From positions 1 to 40,478 of the forward strand of contig WSUB01000263.1 of the NCBI GenBank assembly GCA_019633425.1: DNA of 40,478 nucleotides, given 5' to 3'. Made by a program: the position numbers and the translations under genes. The notes under the pieces were generated by a model, which was not told where the DNA came from, ran no database searches, and was given only the letters and a program-made list of their open reading frames with translations. Source of the stretch: Tulasnella sp. 424 (taxonomy: Eukaryota > Basidiomycota > Agaricomycetes > Cantharellales > Tulasnellaceae). Positions 10,108 through 22,547 of the stretch are shown here, in pieces. The stretch's first letter is position 1. Each line of letters opens with the position of its first letter.

Positions 10108-11941
10108 ATGCCACCGCCAAGTAACCTTTCCAGTCCAAATCGCGCTGGGCCGCGACCTGCATTCCGCTATCAGCATACCATGAGCTACTACCCAGCAGCC
10201 GCAGCCGCAGCCACGTCCTCTTCCTCCTCCTCCTCATCAGCAACGCCCGTATCTTCGACGAACGAAAAGGAAGGGGGAGCGGTTCCAATGGACGATTTCA
10301 ATCTCGACGAGAAGTCTGCGATCGCAATGCAGCAACAACAACAACAACAGAGCGGAGCCTCTTCTCGCGTTGTCCCCGATGCTCAGCAGACACGAACGCC
10401 TCGCTCCCATCGAACAAGTCGTTCGGGGCGGGGTCACGCGCGGACAACGTCCCGCGACGACGCGCATTGGCAAAGCAACGGATCTGTAGAAGCCCGAGGG
10501 CGCTCTCGCACATCGTTCGATTCCCCATCAAGATCGTCCCAACAACAACAGGCTCTGTACTACCCTCATCGCTATCATTCTCACCCACCACCGCCACCTT
10601 CTTTGCAGTACGGTCACAGGCGCGGTTCCTCGGCCCCGATGGACGCGGGAACGTCGTCTACGTGTTGTGGTCAGAGCGTTTCGCCGAGGTTGAAGGCTTG
10701 GATTCCCCTGGGCGCTTGGGTGGCTACGAGCGTGGCTTTCCTCATCGCGATCGGATGGTACAAGGAGGATGTCTTTCTAGGTGGGTAACGGCGGCTGCTG
10801 GCTGCGTTATGGGATCGCAATTCATTGGCTAACCATTTCGACTCTACGGCATGTTTCTCCAGGGCTTGAAAAGCTGTCGGATTGGATACGGACCGAAGGC
10901 TATGAAGGCCAAGCTATACTGTTTTTCCTCATCTTCATCACTACTTTCCGTGAGTGTCTCTCCCAGCCGTGTCTCTCCGCCTTTGCACGGGAATCAGAGA
11001 GAGGGGCGCTAACCCGACTATTTTGGGCAGCTCCGATGCCGCTCTACTCAACACTGATCGTCCTGTCAGGATACTGCTTGGGCGCATGGTATGGTACGTG
11101 TTTTTTTTTATGATTCCCCTGGATGAGTTGTTGCTATGCGGGCGCTTCTTTTAACGCGAATTTGTCTCTCCGAATAGGCGCGGTTCTTTCTTACTTTGCA
11201 GCTCTCTCGGGCGCGGTCGTCGTCTTTGTACTGTCGAGGACTTATCTGCGCTCTCATTTGGCTGAAATGATCGCCTCTGCACCGGTTTCGATCAAGCGGG
11301 CAATTCGAGCTGTGGAGAAGCAGCCCAAGCTGCTGTTCCTCATCCGACTCTCGCCTTACCCGTACAACCTTATGAACGCCCTCCTCGCTACTTCTCGCAT
11401 CTCGTTCAGCACGTACACCTGGTGTACAGCTCTCTCCTTGTTCAAAGTCATCATCCACACCACCATCGGCGCGTCGATCCATAAATTCAGCGACTACCAC
11501 ACGCACTCGCACTCTGCGACCAACGACGGCGATACCACGGAGAGTGGGAACGACGAAGGAGATGGAGATGATTGGAACAAGATCTTCACCATCTTTGGAG
11601 TGATTTTGTGCGTCGTCGTTTTGGTTTACTTGTCGTGGGTCGCACGACGGGCGGTGGACGACGTGGACGACGATTTCTCGGACAACGCTCACCTGCCGTA
11701 TCACCACCATTCCCGTGGTACCGGTCGCGGACGGATTGTGAGGGATACGGATGAAGACGCAGGCGAGTCGGTCGCGTTCCTGTCCCCCATGGCGCAGGAC
11801 GATTCGAGGCGACCTTCGTTTGACTTTGCGAGGTTGGCTGGGGGCGGCGCGGAGGCGAACGTGATGCTAGAGTCGCCTTTTAGACCGTCTATGCCGTTGG
11901 CTAGGACGCCTTCGCCTTATAGAGGCGTGAACCCGTCATAA
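10108..11941 (+). CDS. TVP38/VTT-domain (SNARE-associated Golgi) membrane protein, 528 aa
   Basis: Integral membrane protein of the VTT/DedA superfamily (PF09335), related to yeast Tvp38 of Golgi-associated vesicles; family members are linked to membrane trafficking and lipid scrambling. Exons are 10108-10780, 10863-10949, 11031-11093 and 11178-11941, with 81-84-nt introns. The first ~190 residues are low complexity: poly-Ala, poly-Ser, poly-Gln and basic Ser/Arg stretches. A first membrane segment follows (about 196-218). The VTT core spans about 238-370: SGYCLGAWYG, a Gly-rich helix ending FVLSRTYLRS, and LIRLSPYPYNLMNALL. A last membrane segment (IFGVILCVVVLVYLSWV) lies around 425, followed by a His/Asp- and Ser-rich cytosolic tail. 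It is longer than yeast Tvp38 because of the two disordered ends. A later in-frame ATG (MSYYP) is an alternative start. Confidence 0.85.
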
Positions 11942-12560
11942 GCAGCCTGAGGACTGCCTGTTCTGGGTTTATTCTATGCTTTCCGCTTTTTTCCTCTCTT
12001 CCCTTCTGGTTTTCTCCTCCTTACCATCTGGTTTTTCTGCCTGACTTTTCCTCCCATTCGAACTCATCTTCACTGGCTTCTACAGACCTTGTCTCATACA
12101 CATGAGCTCAACCTCTGGTTCGTTTTCTACTTCCCCCTCTCTTGTTAGCTTATTTTCGTCATCCCCTGGCAGGCCATTTTATCTCTTCAGGTCCGTTGAC
12201 AATCTCTCACCCTGGTTTTTCTTTTGCTTTCACCTTTGCTCTTATCCCCTGGTCCCGGTTGTATACATCTCTCTCACCGGCTTTTTGCCCTCCTCCCCCT
12301 CCCTGGTTCCCATTCGTCCCCCCTCCCTTGGCCTCTTGTACCATTTCACCTCTTCTCCCCAGCTACACGGACTTTCGGATCTACCTCATTCGCTCTTTGA
12401 CCTCGCTCAGCTCACTCGCTATCCCTTTCTTTCGTCTTATCGTATATGTAATCTGTGCAAATATCTCTCTCGCCTCGCCTTTTCGAGTCGCTCGTTTTAA
12501 AGTTTTCTCTTTTGTGTGCAATATAATTAACAATCACGGTTTTGGAGATAGAAAGGTCCT
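11942..12560 (+). other. Pyrimidine-rich 3' region of the VTT protein gene
   Basis: About 550 bp on the coding strand is strongly C/T-biased, then becomes A/T-rich (CAATATAATTAACAATC near 12520), a plausible polyadenylation area. Overlapping ORFs of 132 and 140 codons here arise from this bias and are rich in Ser, Pro, Leu and Phe. I read it as 3' UTR. Confidence 0.4.
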
Positions 12561-14800
12561 CTGAGCATGGCCGAAATTGGTTTAAGTGCTCCTTGATTTG
12601 GATGTATGCCGTGCTGTTATCCACAATGAAAAAAGGGGGTGGGTTGGCAGTGATTGTGACCAGTGCGGTCGGCATTCCGATGGGTGGGATGAACTGATTA
12701 CGAGGATGATGGAGATGATGGAGTTGCACCGCCGGACTTTGAATGCGTGTTTTGATTTATGTGGAGAAAGAGAGGATAAAAAGGAAAGTCAAGGGCAAGG
12801 GCAAGGTTATCCGTGGAGTGAGAGGTGGGCCGAGGCGCAGCGCCTTTATTTGTATTGGGCTGAAATTGAAATGAGGACTGATGATTTTTGATCGTTGATC
12901 GAAAAGCAAGTGTGCATGCAAGGACAAGTCAGTCAAATCCCAAGAACAGGGTAAGGTAAACAAGAAACCGAGGGAGGGACAGGGGATGCACGCAGCCAGC
13001 CGGCCGCGGCTACGTCCCGATTTGAAGCTGTGTTCTTTCACGGATAGTCTCTCTGCAGCTTCGAAATTTCGAATACACTGTGGAGGCTTGAGGGGAGGGG
13101 AGAGAGGAGTTCTTTTCGCGCATGGTCGGAAGTACGTTGAAACGAAGAGAAGGAGGGGGGAGGGGGGGAGGAAAGGCTAGCAAGCCACCAAAGAAGCCTT
13201 CAAGAACGCTTCTCTCTCTCTCTGCTCAAGTCTTCGTTTTCGATCGTCGTCGACGTCACTGCACTCAGCGGGGCCTGTGGCTTGACCATCCCCATCGGTA
13301 CCTGCAGCGGGCGAACTGAGGACGGCGAGCACTGTCTGAGCAAACGACTGCACGAACGTTCATTGGAGAGGATGATAAGAGGGGAGGGGGGGAGATAGGT
13401 ATGTACTAGTGTCATTAGGTCCATTGGCAAGCTTCGAGACCCCGAGGGCTCCCTCCGCATCTGGCAAAGGCCGGAATGTGCCCGACATGGTGAGCCTTGA
13501 AAACCTTGGATCGTATGAGACACGGAGCTTGCTTGGCCAAGGCCAACCTAAAGCTTTGCATCATCATGTCCGTTCAATCAGTCCACATCCCAATCCGACC
13601 ACTTGGAGTTGGCGTTCGCCCACTCAGGGCCCCAAGCTCTCGAGGTTCCCGAGTCCACCTGACTACTTTCCCGTGCCCAAACCCCCCCCCCCAAACGTAA
13701 CCTGGGCTACGTGCCACATTTGTTTACCCTTTTATTGCATCCCTTTCACTCGGGCCCCCTCCTTTCCTTGTTTGTGTGATGAGCGTTAGGCAGTATGTAT
13801 CTGCGGCCCGGGATGGGCAGAGTGATGCATGCAGCATGGTGGTTTTTTGCCCATGCCCTTGTCCATGGCTACCTAAATTTCTCCGGTCTATTGACGTCCC
13901 GGCTTTACATCCCCGGCTCTCGACAACAGGTCGGGGATGAGCGAAGAAACCGTCGGTCACCCCCTCCAATCACAACGTGAGTGAGCATCCCTGCTCCTCC
14001 CTTGTCTCGGAAGGGAAAGAAGAGTTGATCGGGGTAGAGGGCGCCGTAAGTGGGAAATAAGAGAGAGAGGACCGGGGAGCCCTTCCTACCACGTGAGGGT
14101 ACAAGGATAGCGGCAAAGGGATATCAAGAATATATAAAAATAAAATAGAAGAAATAATATTACGGGATGTGCTTCCCATATACAGCCACTCCCAGTGGCG
14201 CGTCCCCGGAAAACGCGCTAGAAGTTCTTCTTTTCCTTCTTTAAACACGCGACGAATTTTCTTTTATGGGGTGGCTGCTTTTTGCTGATAGACGTTTTAC
14301 TTCCGTTCCGGCTGTGTGGTCTTCTCCCTCCTTCGAATGCCACGAGAGTGCAAGGAAGAGGATCGGCGTTAACGTAGAGTTGAAGGGAGGAGTTCGCGAT
14401 GGTTAGTTCAGGAAGCGAGGGTCGATTATATTTGAAAAAAAACTCAATATGCTTTTGCAAGGCGGGGATAGACTATGTATCCGACAGTCGTTGTCCAGGT
14501 CTAGCTTGTCTGTCTGTCCGTTCGATGACGACGATAATGATGGACCTGCACTACCGCGGGAGAAGAGAGCGATCTCGAAAGCCTCCCTCTCCTTCTCTCT
14601 CGTAAAGAGACTTCGCAAGCCACCCCAATCTCTGTCGATCAAGTGTTCTCGAAACGTGCTTACTCGGAGGGCACGTAAATGCATATGAGGTCATCGTTCC
14701 CTACGAGGTCTTTTATGGTCCAGTCGGTTTCCGGACTGGTGGCGGCGAAGTGCACAATACACACACAAGACAGATTGGACTCTAGTAGCGCTTTGTCATT
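12561..14800. other. Intergenic DNA between convergent genes, no gene seen
   Basis: No recognisable coding or RNA gene. It has several G-runs on the plus strand (about 13088-13107, 13151-13172, 13381-13393) and a C10-12 run near 13681. These are simple-sequence features, some able in principle to form G-quadruplexes. Confidence 0.45.
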
Positions 14801-15428
14801 GTTTTAGGTAAGAAACGTACACAGGCAGTGAATGGAGAGGGAAAAAATAGAAAGGATAGATGAGGCCTAGAGGACGATAATACACAACTAGCTAAGTCGA
14901 CAAAGGGAGGAGAGAGCGAGAGGAGAGGTGGTAGCAACCAGATCCTAGAGTCCAACAAACGGGAGCAACCCCGTAGGTGGGTAGGTAGATAGAAACAACG
15001 ACGACGGAGAATAATAAGGGAGGTCAAATCCGACAGCGAGCAGATATAGGAAAACGATAGTCAGGAGAAAGAAAAGGGGTAATCAAAATGAAATATGTAG
15101 ACAATATTCGAACGAAAGGGATCAAGGGGGGGAGGTACTGCAGCCAAAGAGAGCATAATGCTTCATGAGTGCTCGCTGCTATGGAGAGTGTAGAGAAGAG
15201 TGGGCATGTGAAACAAGGGGTAAGAGACGGCGGGAGGCGGGAGCGGGTTAAAGCACATCTGGATACGGAGCTGCCAAGGCTGGAAAGAAAAGAGAACAAG
15301 AGAAAGGCAAGAAGGTGGGGGGAATTAGTCTACCAGCCCGCTTGCCAGCGAACATGGTTAGACCGATGACGATGGTGAAGGCGGGGAAGGGGGTATAGGG
15401 CGGCAAAGGAGGGATGGGGATAATTTGT
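14801..15428 (-). other. Pyrimidine-rich 3' flank of the HSF-type gene (minus strand)
   Basis: The plus strand is markedly purine-rich (GGGAGGAGAGAGCGAGAGG and similar), so the minus strand, which is the sense strand of the HSF gene, is C/T-rich. This mirrors the 3' region of the VTT gene. Probably 3' UTR and terminator; no discrete signal was identified. Confidence 0.35.
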
Positions 15429-18400
15429 TTACAACGCCGCATCTCGCAAAGGATCACCAAAGTCGATATCCGAAGGCTTCAAGTCCTGCCCGAACCCGGG
15501 AACTTTCAAGCCGTCCAAGGGACTGATCGGTCGGTACGAGCTCGAACTTGCATTGAGGTGATCAGGTGAAGCCGAACCGTGGTGGGAGTTTAATGTTGAT
15601 GAGAGGGGGAAGAAGTCTGTTGCGTCTGAGGGTGGGTCAAAACTGGCCAAGTCAGCGTCAGTCAGCCTTTTTGAGAACACACAGACAAAAGTAAAGGATA
15701 ATGATGATGATGATGAAAACATAGGAGGGGATTTGAATTTTTTGAGGCGCGCTCAGTAGCAGCATCACTCGTTGAACACAGACAATGTTCAAAGTTTCCA
15801 ACGGAAATAAAAGTTCCAAACGAGAAACGATAAAGAAAACGAAAACCCGACGAAAGCAAAAGGCGAGAAAGAAAGAGATAAAGAAAGAAAGAAAAGGAAA
15901 AAAGCTCGAAAGCCTTACTCACATCGACTGATATCTCCATCCAACCCAGCATCATTACTACCCGGAGTAGAAATAGAATGCGACCTCCCAGGACCACCAG
16001 CACCATTACCATTCGTTTCACCCTCATGTTCTTCCATAATCGGTGGCGTATGAATCATCGACGTGCTTGCCGCGGAGATCGACGAAGTCGACGTTGACGG
16101 CCTCAACCCCCTTGTCCACGCATCACTAGCACCTTCCGGATGCTGAGTTGTCGGCGAGTAAGCGAAATCACCCGCACCGCCGGTGGTAGTAGAGTTCTGC
16201 CCACCGGACCACGAATCCATCACCGATACACTAGGGAGGTGCAACCCTTTTAGACTCCCGTTATCCGAACCCGCAGAGGGAGCTGTGACAGGTCGTAAAT
16301 CGGTGTTGATGCTGCCGTGTCCGTCGTAGTAAGGTTGTGGGTAGGGTTGGCCAACGGCTTCGCTTCGCCTTCGGGGTCGTCCGTGTCGCAAAGAGAGTTG
16401 AGAGGCAGCGGAAGAGGGCCCCACGAGAGACTTGGCGGATGAAGGTCGGTGTAAGGATCCCGGAGTAAGGGGTCTCGCCGAGTCCGGTGCAGTGGTGGCG
16501 CTGTCCAAATCGTAAGGAGCTACGGAGTAACCCGTTGTGGGGCGAGAGTCAGGTGAAAGCGAGTTGGCGTTGTGCGGAGCATGGCTGGAATAGGACGAGG
16601 GGAAAGAGGTGGCAGTGGTCAACGATGGACGTTGAGGGTATCCTGAGGAGCTTGAGCCGGCGGAAGGATTGAGGATAGACGACAGGCTGCCTGAACTGGG
16701 ACCGTGCGAGGGCGACCCTCCGCCAGTCAACGAGCTCGCTGGAGGCAGACCGTACGAATTTGCCCAACCTGGACCGGAAGTCGAGCTGGCGCTGGTCGGT
16801 CCCTCGTTAGGACCACCGTACGAATTGTATGCGAACACGGAATTATGATCCCGTAAGCCGGGGATGGTGGACGACGACTGCGAGTGATGGTTGCCATACC
16901 CACTGGCGGCGCTCGCGGGACCGTACGACCCGTCGTCGTGCGGCGAAATGCCACTTAATTGCGAATAAGCGGATTGCGGGCCGCCACCTCCTCCATACGA
17001 GCCCGATCCTGGGATGGCGATGGGTGGGAGGGCGTTTCGACCGTAAGACGAAGGAGGTGGACCGCCTTGCATACCGTTACCCCACTTTGATCCGGTGCTG
17101 GGGAAAGTGGCAGATTGAGGAGTCTGAATGGGTGTCATTCCACCTCCCATCGTGCCCATGGGTGGCATGCCGTATGGACCAGGAGCGGACAAACCTCTAG
17201 GTCGGTTCTTCATGTCGTTGGGTACACCCATGTTGAGCGGCAAAGTAGGGAGGCCGATGCCACCTCCCAGCTGCTGATGATGGCTGGAAGGGACATGGTG
17301 GTGTGGGGGTAGAGCTTGGTGAGGTGGGATGTCCAATCGAGGAAGTTCGGTGCCGGCTTCACTGCGTTTCCGCTGTTTTGGGAGGCGAGGGGGCACTCTT
17401 CGTTTGAAGTTGGCGACAACCTCGGGTGGTGAGTTCCGAGTGAGAGTCGGATGAGCTGTGTAGGTATGTTCGTTATCGGCGAATTGAGTTTGGAATAGGA
17501 GGTTTGGGGGGGAGAGAGTCGGTAGTAGGTAGGTTGAGATTCGAGCGGGGCGGGGTAAACGGGCGAGTCCAGGTTTCCCAAGGATAGCGAAATTGCGCAA
17601 CCAAAAGGTGAAAGATATGCGATAAGAGATGGAAAAAAGGAGGTTCAGTTAGCAGATGAAATGATGCGAGACATAGACCGATGAGCGTAAGGTGAGCGGT
17701 ACCGCGAGGGCACCACACAGCAGCATGCCGGGAAGGAGGGAAAACAATGGATGGGAGGAAATACTCACACCACGTGCTAGCGTCTGGATCGTCGATTGCT
17801 GGGTCTACATTACGAAGGTTGACCTTGCGCATGAAACCATAGATCTGTATAGAATATAATTGCGATTACCAAATGGCCGTCATGTGCCAAGCAGGGGGGG
17901 AGGGGGAAGGGTGAGCGTTAGCATTGTGGGACCTCAGGTAAAGTGCCTCGCGAAGACACGCAAGGTGCAGTGGGTGGAGAAAGGCGTAGAGTGGGGTAGG
18001 AGGGATAGAGATAAGCTGCGACGACTTACGTTGAGCTGACGGGAGAAGGATGCGAAACGGGATTGACGGTAGATACTTGGGAGGACGTGCAGTGCGAGCT
18101 GCTCTGGTCGCTCAACGATGATTTGCTCTCCATTGGCGTCCCAACGGATCATTGATTGGTATTCTGGTCGCTCAAGCAGACTGTCGAAAACAACGGAAGC
18201 AAAAAATGGCCAAATGAGCGTCATCGAAGGTGGATTTCGATCCAGACTGGAACTGGGGGAGGGAAGCGCGGGGGCAAAACAACTGGCTACTTACGCATAG
18301 AGCTTGGTGAGGAAGGTAGCCTGAGGTTTGCTCTCCATCTTTGGCGGTTCAGAAGATTGAGAAGGCTTGGACGGGTCCTGGTCGCGGTGGTCCATGTCGA

Positions 18401-18554
18401 GCGGGCTGGCGCTGCTTGAAGGGAGGGAGGGCGTAGCAGGTAAACCGTATACGAGCGAGTTTGTTGATGGTGGATAGGAAGGCTGGTGGTGGTCGTCCTT
18501 TGTTGAAGAAGCTGATGATGGACGGTATGCGGAAGAGTTGTAGAGATCTGCCAT
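15429..18554 (-). CDS. HSF-type DNA-binding transcription factor (5 exons, 753 aa)
   Basis: Nuclear transcription factor with a heat-shock-factor-type winged helix (PF00447). Exons on the minus strand are 18554-18295, 18180-18030, 17844-17769, 17455-15919 and 15666-15429, together 2262 nt. The domain runs from about residue 79 to 165: FLTKLYALLERPEY, IRWDANGEQIIV, then FASFSRQLN joined across an intron to IYGFMRKVNLRNV and DASTW/SHPTL. A basic stretch (VANFKRRVPPRLPKQRKR) follows. The rest is Gly/Ser/Pro-rich and disordered; RPRRRSE is a possible basophilic-kinase site. I see no HR-A/B coiled coil, so it is probably not the canonical trimeric HSF1. Introns are long (114, 185, 313, 252 nt) compared with the rest of the window. 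The exon 4 donor was taken as GTAAGG because the overlapping GTGAGT leads straight to a stop. The start is the ATG giving MADLYNSS. Confidence 0.85.
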
Positions 18555-18576
18555 GCAAGAGCGTTGCAGGAAGTAC

Positions 18577-18619
18577 AGAGGGTGAAGAGAAGGAAGGAGG
18601 GGAGAGGGGAGGGAGAAGG
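18577..18619 (-). promoter_or_regulatory. C/T-rich tract just upstream of the HSF-type gene
   Basis: On the minus strand this is nearly pure pyrimidine and lies 25-65 bp before the ATG at 18554. It is typical of a fungal 5' UTR or core promoter. No clear nGAAnnTTCn heat-shock element was noticed nearby. Confidence 0.35.
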
Positions 18620-21600
18620 CGAGTCTCTTGGGGGTCGTGGTCTCGAGGCGCTTTGGAGGCTGACTGCGAGATTTTGAGGTTATGAATGATTTGCAAGTGG
18701 GTCCAAGGGTCCCTCCCACAAAAAAACACTACAGAGACACGACTACCAACACTTTTTTTTTTATGTTGTTGTTGTAACCTCGCATTTATTATTTATTAAT
18801 ATTTCACGGGGTTGAGGTGGATTACAACAACAATATTTATTTCCCTGGTCTGTACCCTTCCCAAAGGGTCTTACCGGCCATCCGATCAACCCTGACCCAG
18901 CAATCCGGAATCACCCTCTCCCCGCCCAAAAATGAGTCTAGCCAAACAGCGCACCCCCGTCCGTGCTGTCAACCGTCGCTGTCGTCATTTCTACACTCAG
19001 GTTATTTCCCCCACCTACCAATATCATCAATGAGGGACACCTCGATGTCTGACCAGATCAGTTCGGCTTACTCGGTTAACTCCCCTTCCCTCGCTATTGC
19101 CATCGCCTCCATCACTTCCCGTCGCGAGATATCCACTCGAGGGCGGAGCTCATTGCAACCCGCTTGGGGTTGGATGATTGGTGAGGGAGAGAGGGAGCGA
19201 GAGACGGGGGTGCAGCGAGTCATTGAAAACAAACAAGTAAACATGTATAAACATTAGAAAGAACCGGGGAAACGGTATAAGCTCTATCGGACGTCCGTCG
19301 GTGGAGAACCATGATCGTACCGGCAAGGTTGTCTCTTTTTTTCAAAACGAGTAAGAGGGAGGAAAAGCAAGCAGGCCCCTTAGAGTCGCAACCCAGAGAG
19401 ACGACAGGGTATCACTGCCGGCTTCCATACCACGCGCTTGGTAAAGAACTTTGCAAAGCAGCGGCAGCAGCTGGCTTCTCAACTCTCTCTCCCCGACCAG
19501 CACTCATTCAGCAACTTCCCTCCCCCCCCTCCCCTCAAGTCAAAGCCTGCATCTCCCGTCGCGTGTGTAGAGACCCAAACGGAGACCGGGACCTCTTTTC
19601 CCGTAATCCTGTTTAGTAGTAGCACTTGACTCATTTTGGGGACCTTATCAATCAGATAGCTCAGTCAGCCCCGTCTTGCTGCCGCTTGCTGCCGAAATTT
19701 CCTGAACTCGACCGCGACCCAAGCCCCGATGCCAAATCCAGGTCTGCACTGCAGAGCCTCCTCACCCTAGCTTACCCGCACTCTGGAACTCGCTACCCAG
19801 CCACCGACTATGACTTTTCGTTCAACAGCCCGGCTCCACAAAACGAAATGACTTTTGGGAAAACGGGGACCTAGTCATCGACAGCCCTCGGACCAACGTA
19901 CATACCGCGACGCAAGCCACCCAGCTTTAATTATGCAACGCAAAACGAGAGACCGAGCCACCACCGGATGTTAGAGGCTTGCATCGTCCCTCCCCCCTTC
20001 TCACCAGAGCCGCAAAACCTACTTTAGCCCAGCCTTTTTCTGCTTACGAGTCATGTACAACACGCTGCCGGTCCAATACCGCACTAACTAGTAATCAACG
20101 ATGAACGTTGACGTTATCAAATATTAAAAGACCGTGTAACACAGCATAGCCTCTGATATCCGCCGCAACTACGTTGCTTATTGGCTCGTTAACGAATGTT
20201 CCTAAACTCCGACGCTTGAACTCTCCCTGATCTCTCATTCGGCCCACAGTTTTTACTGAGCTCATGGAGATGACATGCAGAGTCAGCTTACCATCCCGGC
20301 GGAAAACGTGTCGGTGTCTCTACGCAATCGCACATACGCACGCGGCACCTTCCTCCCTCGCCCCCCTTACCACATTTGGAAAGACCTGATAGCCAAGTGT
20401 AGAGAGAGTCGAACCACTTCCCATATCGGGAGGATCTTCTCTCCCGCACCAAAACTGGGGCGGATAGAATCCCCCAAAGGCCTCTATTGCAACGAGAGAA
20501 AAAATAAAAATAAGTGCACCGTACCGAGTCCATTCGGCCTGTTTTATTTTTTTCCCAAGAAACTAAATGCACTGAAGGGTGTTTTTTCTCACCAGATAGA
20601 GCCTCCTTGACACATTCCAGATTACACCGCCATGCCCCCCCTCCACCGAGGTGCCTGCACGGTTGTGTCCCTCAGTTTCTCTCACACGCGATTTGATGTG
20701 TGCGCCCCGCTTCGAACGTCGGCGGTTTCTTCACTTATGTCCTCTCCGTCGACGTCGGGTTCCTTACACGGACGGGGGCCTGTCCACAGAAACGTTTCCT
20801 TGACCTTCTCCCCTCGTTTTTCGTTTTTCTTGAACCTCCGATCCGAGCGCGGGCAAGGTCCACGGTGGATTCCGGGAGCGGGCGTTCGTGGGGATAAGCA
20901 ACAGCGAGCGCTTGTTTGCGGACTGATTCAAAGGCCGGCCGCCTTCGAACTTTCGTAATTAGTCACGTTGCTGCTTACACGCGAGCGAGGGCAAGAGAGA
21001 TACACATAAGTTGACCGGAGAGGTTTTGTGTTATCTGCGGTTGCACCCGGAGGTGACTCTCTTGTCCACCGATGGCATGCGATTGAATGGGAGGGCAGAG
21101 AGCTAAACTGCGAAGATAAGGCAACACAACAGAAAAACGAGTGAGCCACGAGATTCCATTAGATTACGTCCTCATTAGTTGTCATTACATGCTAAAGGGA
21201 TGAAAGCATGAGCATGTACCATTTATCTTTACCCGTCGTCGGGCCAAAGATAGGACCTCGTGAGGTTGCGCACACGCGCAGGGTCGCGCGACATTTTGTT
21301 GAACTGAATGTGTTCATTGCGAACCCCCTATTTTTCGACATGCCCATCCCCGATGAGTACACGCAAGGTCACGCCGCAAGTATGGGCACACGGGTAATGA
21401 CCAGCCGACGCGGACGCCATACATCGGCTAGACTTCACTCAAGAGTGCAAAGGGTCTAAACAACTGAATACATTCATTACAGTTTTGCGCAGTGCAGCGG
21501 CTGCGACAGGTAACCCCGTGCTCCCACCACCGGCTCCGCTAGCTTTTCGCCCTCTCTATGCAATGCATTCCAAAACACCACCCACAGCAATGCTTTTGTC

Positions 21601-22547
21601 CCCCATTACATCCCCCGGCTCTATAGCTTATACGGCTCACAGTCTTACATAACGCTATAGCCACAAGCACAACCCCTTGGGGCACGTCCTTACGCCCGTC
21701 GTCGTGGACCGACAAATGGGTGTGGCTTGGAAAAGGGGAGATTAGATTTATGAGTTTCTTGTCCTGCTCCCTCGGCATTTTTCCCCGTGCGACAAACGCA
21801 TGTGGAACCTAGTCCCGCCGTTCGAGCGCTTATTGGTCTATCACGAAATAGGGTGCACCATGCGTCATTGTTGTCGTCGTCCTGTCGTCGTCGTTGTTTC
21901 GTTATGTGCGCAAGCCACATCCGGAAACCGGTGTCCTTCGGTTTACGGCGGGGAGGGGTGCATCGCGATAGCAAGAAAGAAATTACCGCGACACTCGGCT
22001 TGAATCCCGAAACTCTTTCTTGTGCTCGTTCACGTGCTTCCCCATGCGAAGAAGCGCGAGACATTCGCTGGGCTGACTTTATCCAGAACATATTCCGAGA
22101 TGGTATTCAGTAAATAAACGAGCTCGGAGTTACTCTTAGAGCATCAACCACCACTCTGGCATGTAAAATAGAGCCTCTTTCATAGCTGTGGTAAAAATCT
22201 CGACTTAGCCTTATGAAGGATAGTACGTGTGGGTAACGGGCTTTGTCTTTGAGGGTGCTCTCTTTTCTTAGCGTCTGCTGACCTTGGCGTGTATCCCCAA
22301 CTTAGCAGGTCATAACGGTCGGCCTTAGCTTGTATCTCCGCGTGGTAACCCGATTGCGGTCGTCTTGTAATTCAAAACCGTGTGTTTTCGACTCGCGTCG
22401 TTTAGCTTGGAGCGGCGAGTATATCCAAGACAAGAGGCTAGGCTTTGAAAGATAGATAGCTAGGGCAATTTCCGGAGTGAGCCAGCCTCCCCCCGTTCAT
22501 CATCGTGTCATATCCTGAGCCAGCACCCCAGAATTGCATTCCTCCGC

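Noticed and set aside
12102..12564. Two overlapping ORFs of 132 and 140 codons
   Set aside because: They are produced by the C/T-rich 3' region of the VTT gene; low-complexity Ser/Pro/Leu/Phe composition and no splice or domain support.
13088..13393. G-runs as a regulatory G-quadruplex
   Set aside because: They are not placed at a promoter or known 3' end, and simple G-rich runs are common here; too weak to call.
15917..15922. GTGAGT as the donor of HSF-type gene exon 4
   Set aside because: With this donor the only nearby acceptor gives a stop after one codon; GTAAGG four bases downstream keeps the frame for 79 more residues.
19650..19720. TAGCTCAGTCAG resembling a tRNA A-box
   Set aside because: No matching B-box lies at a proper distance downstream.
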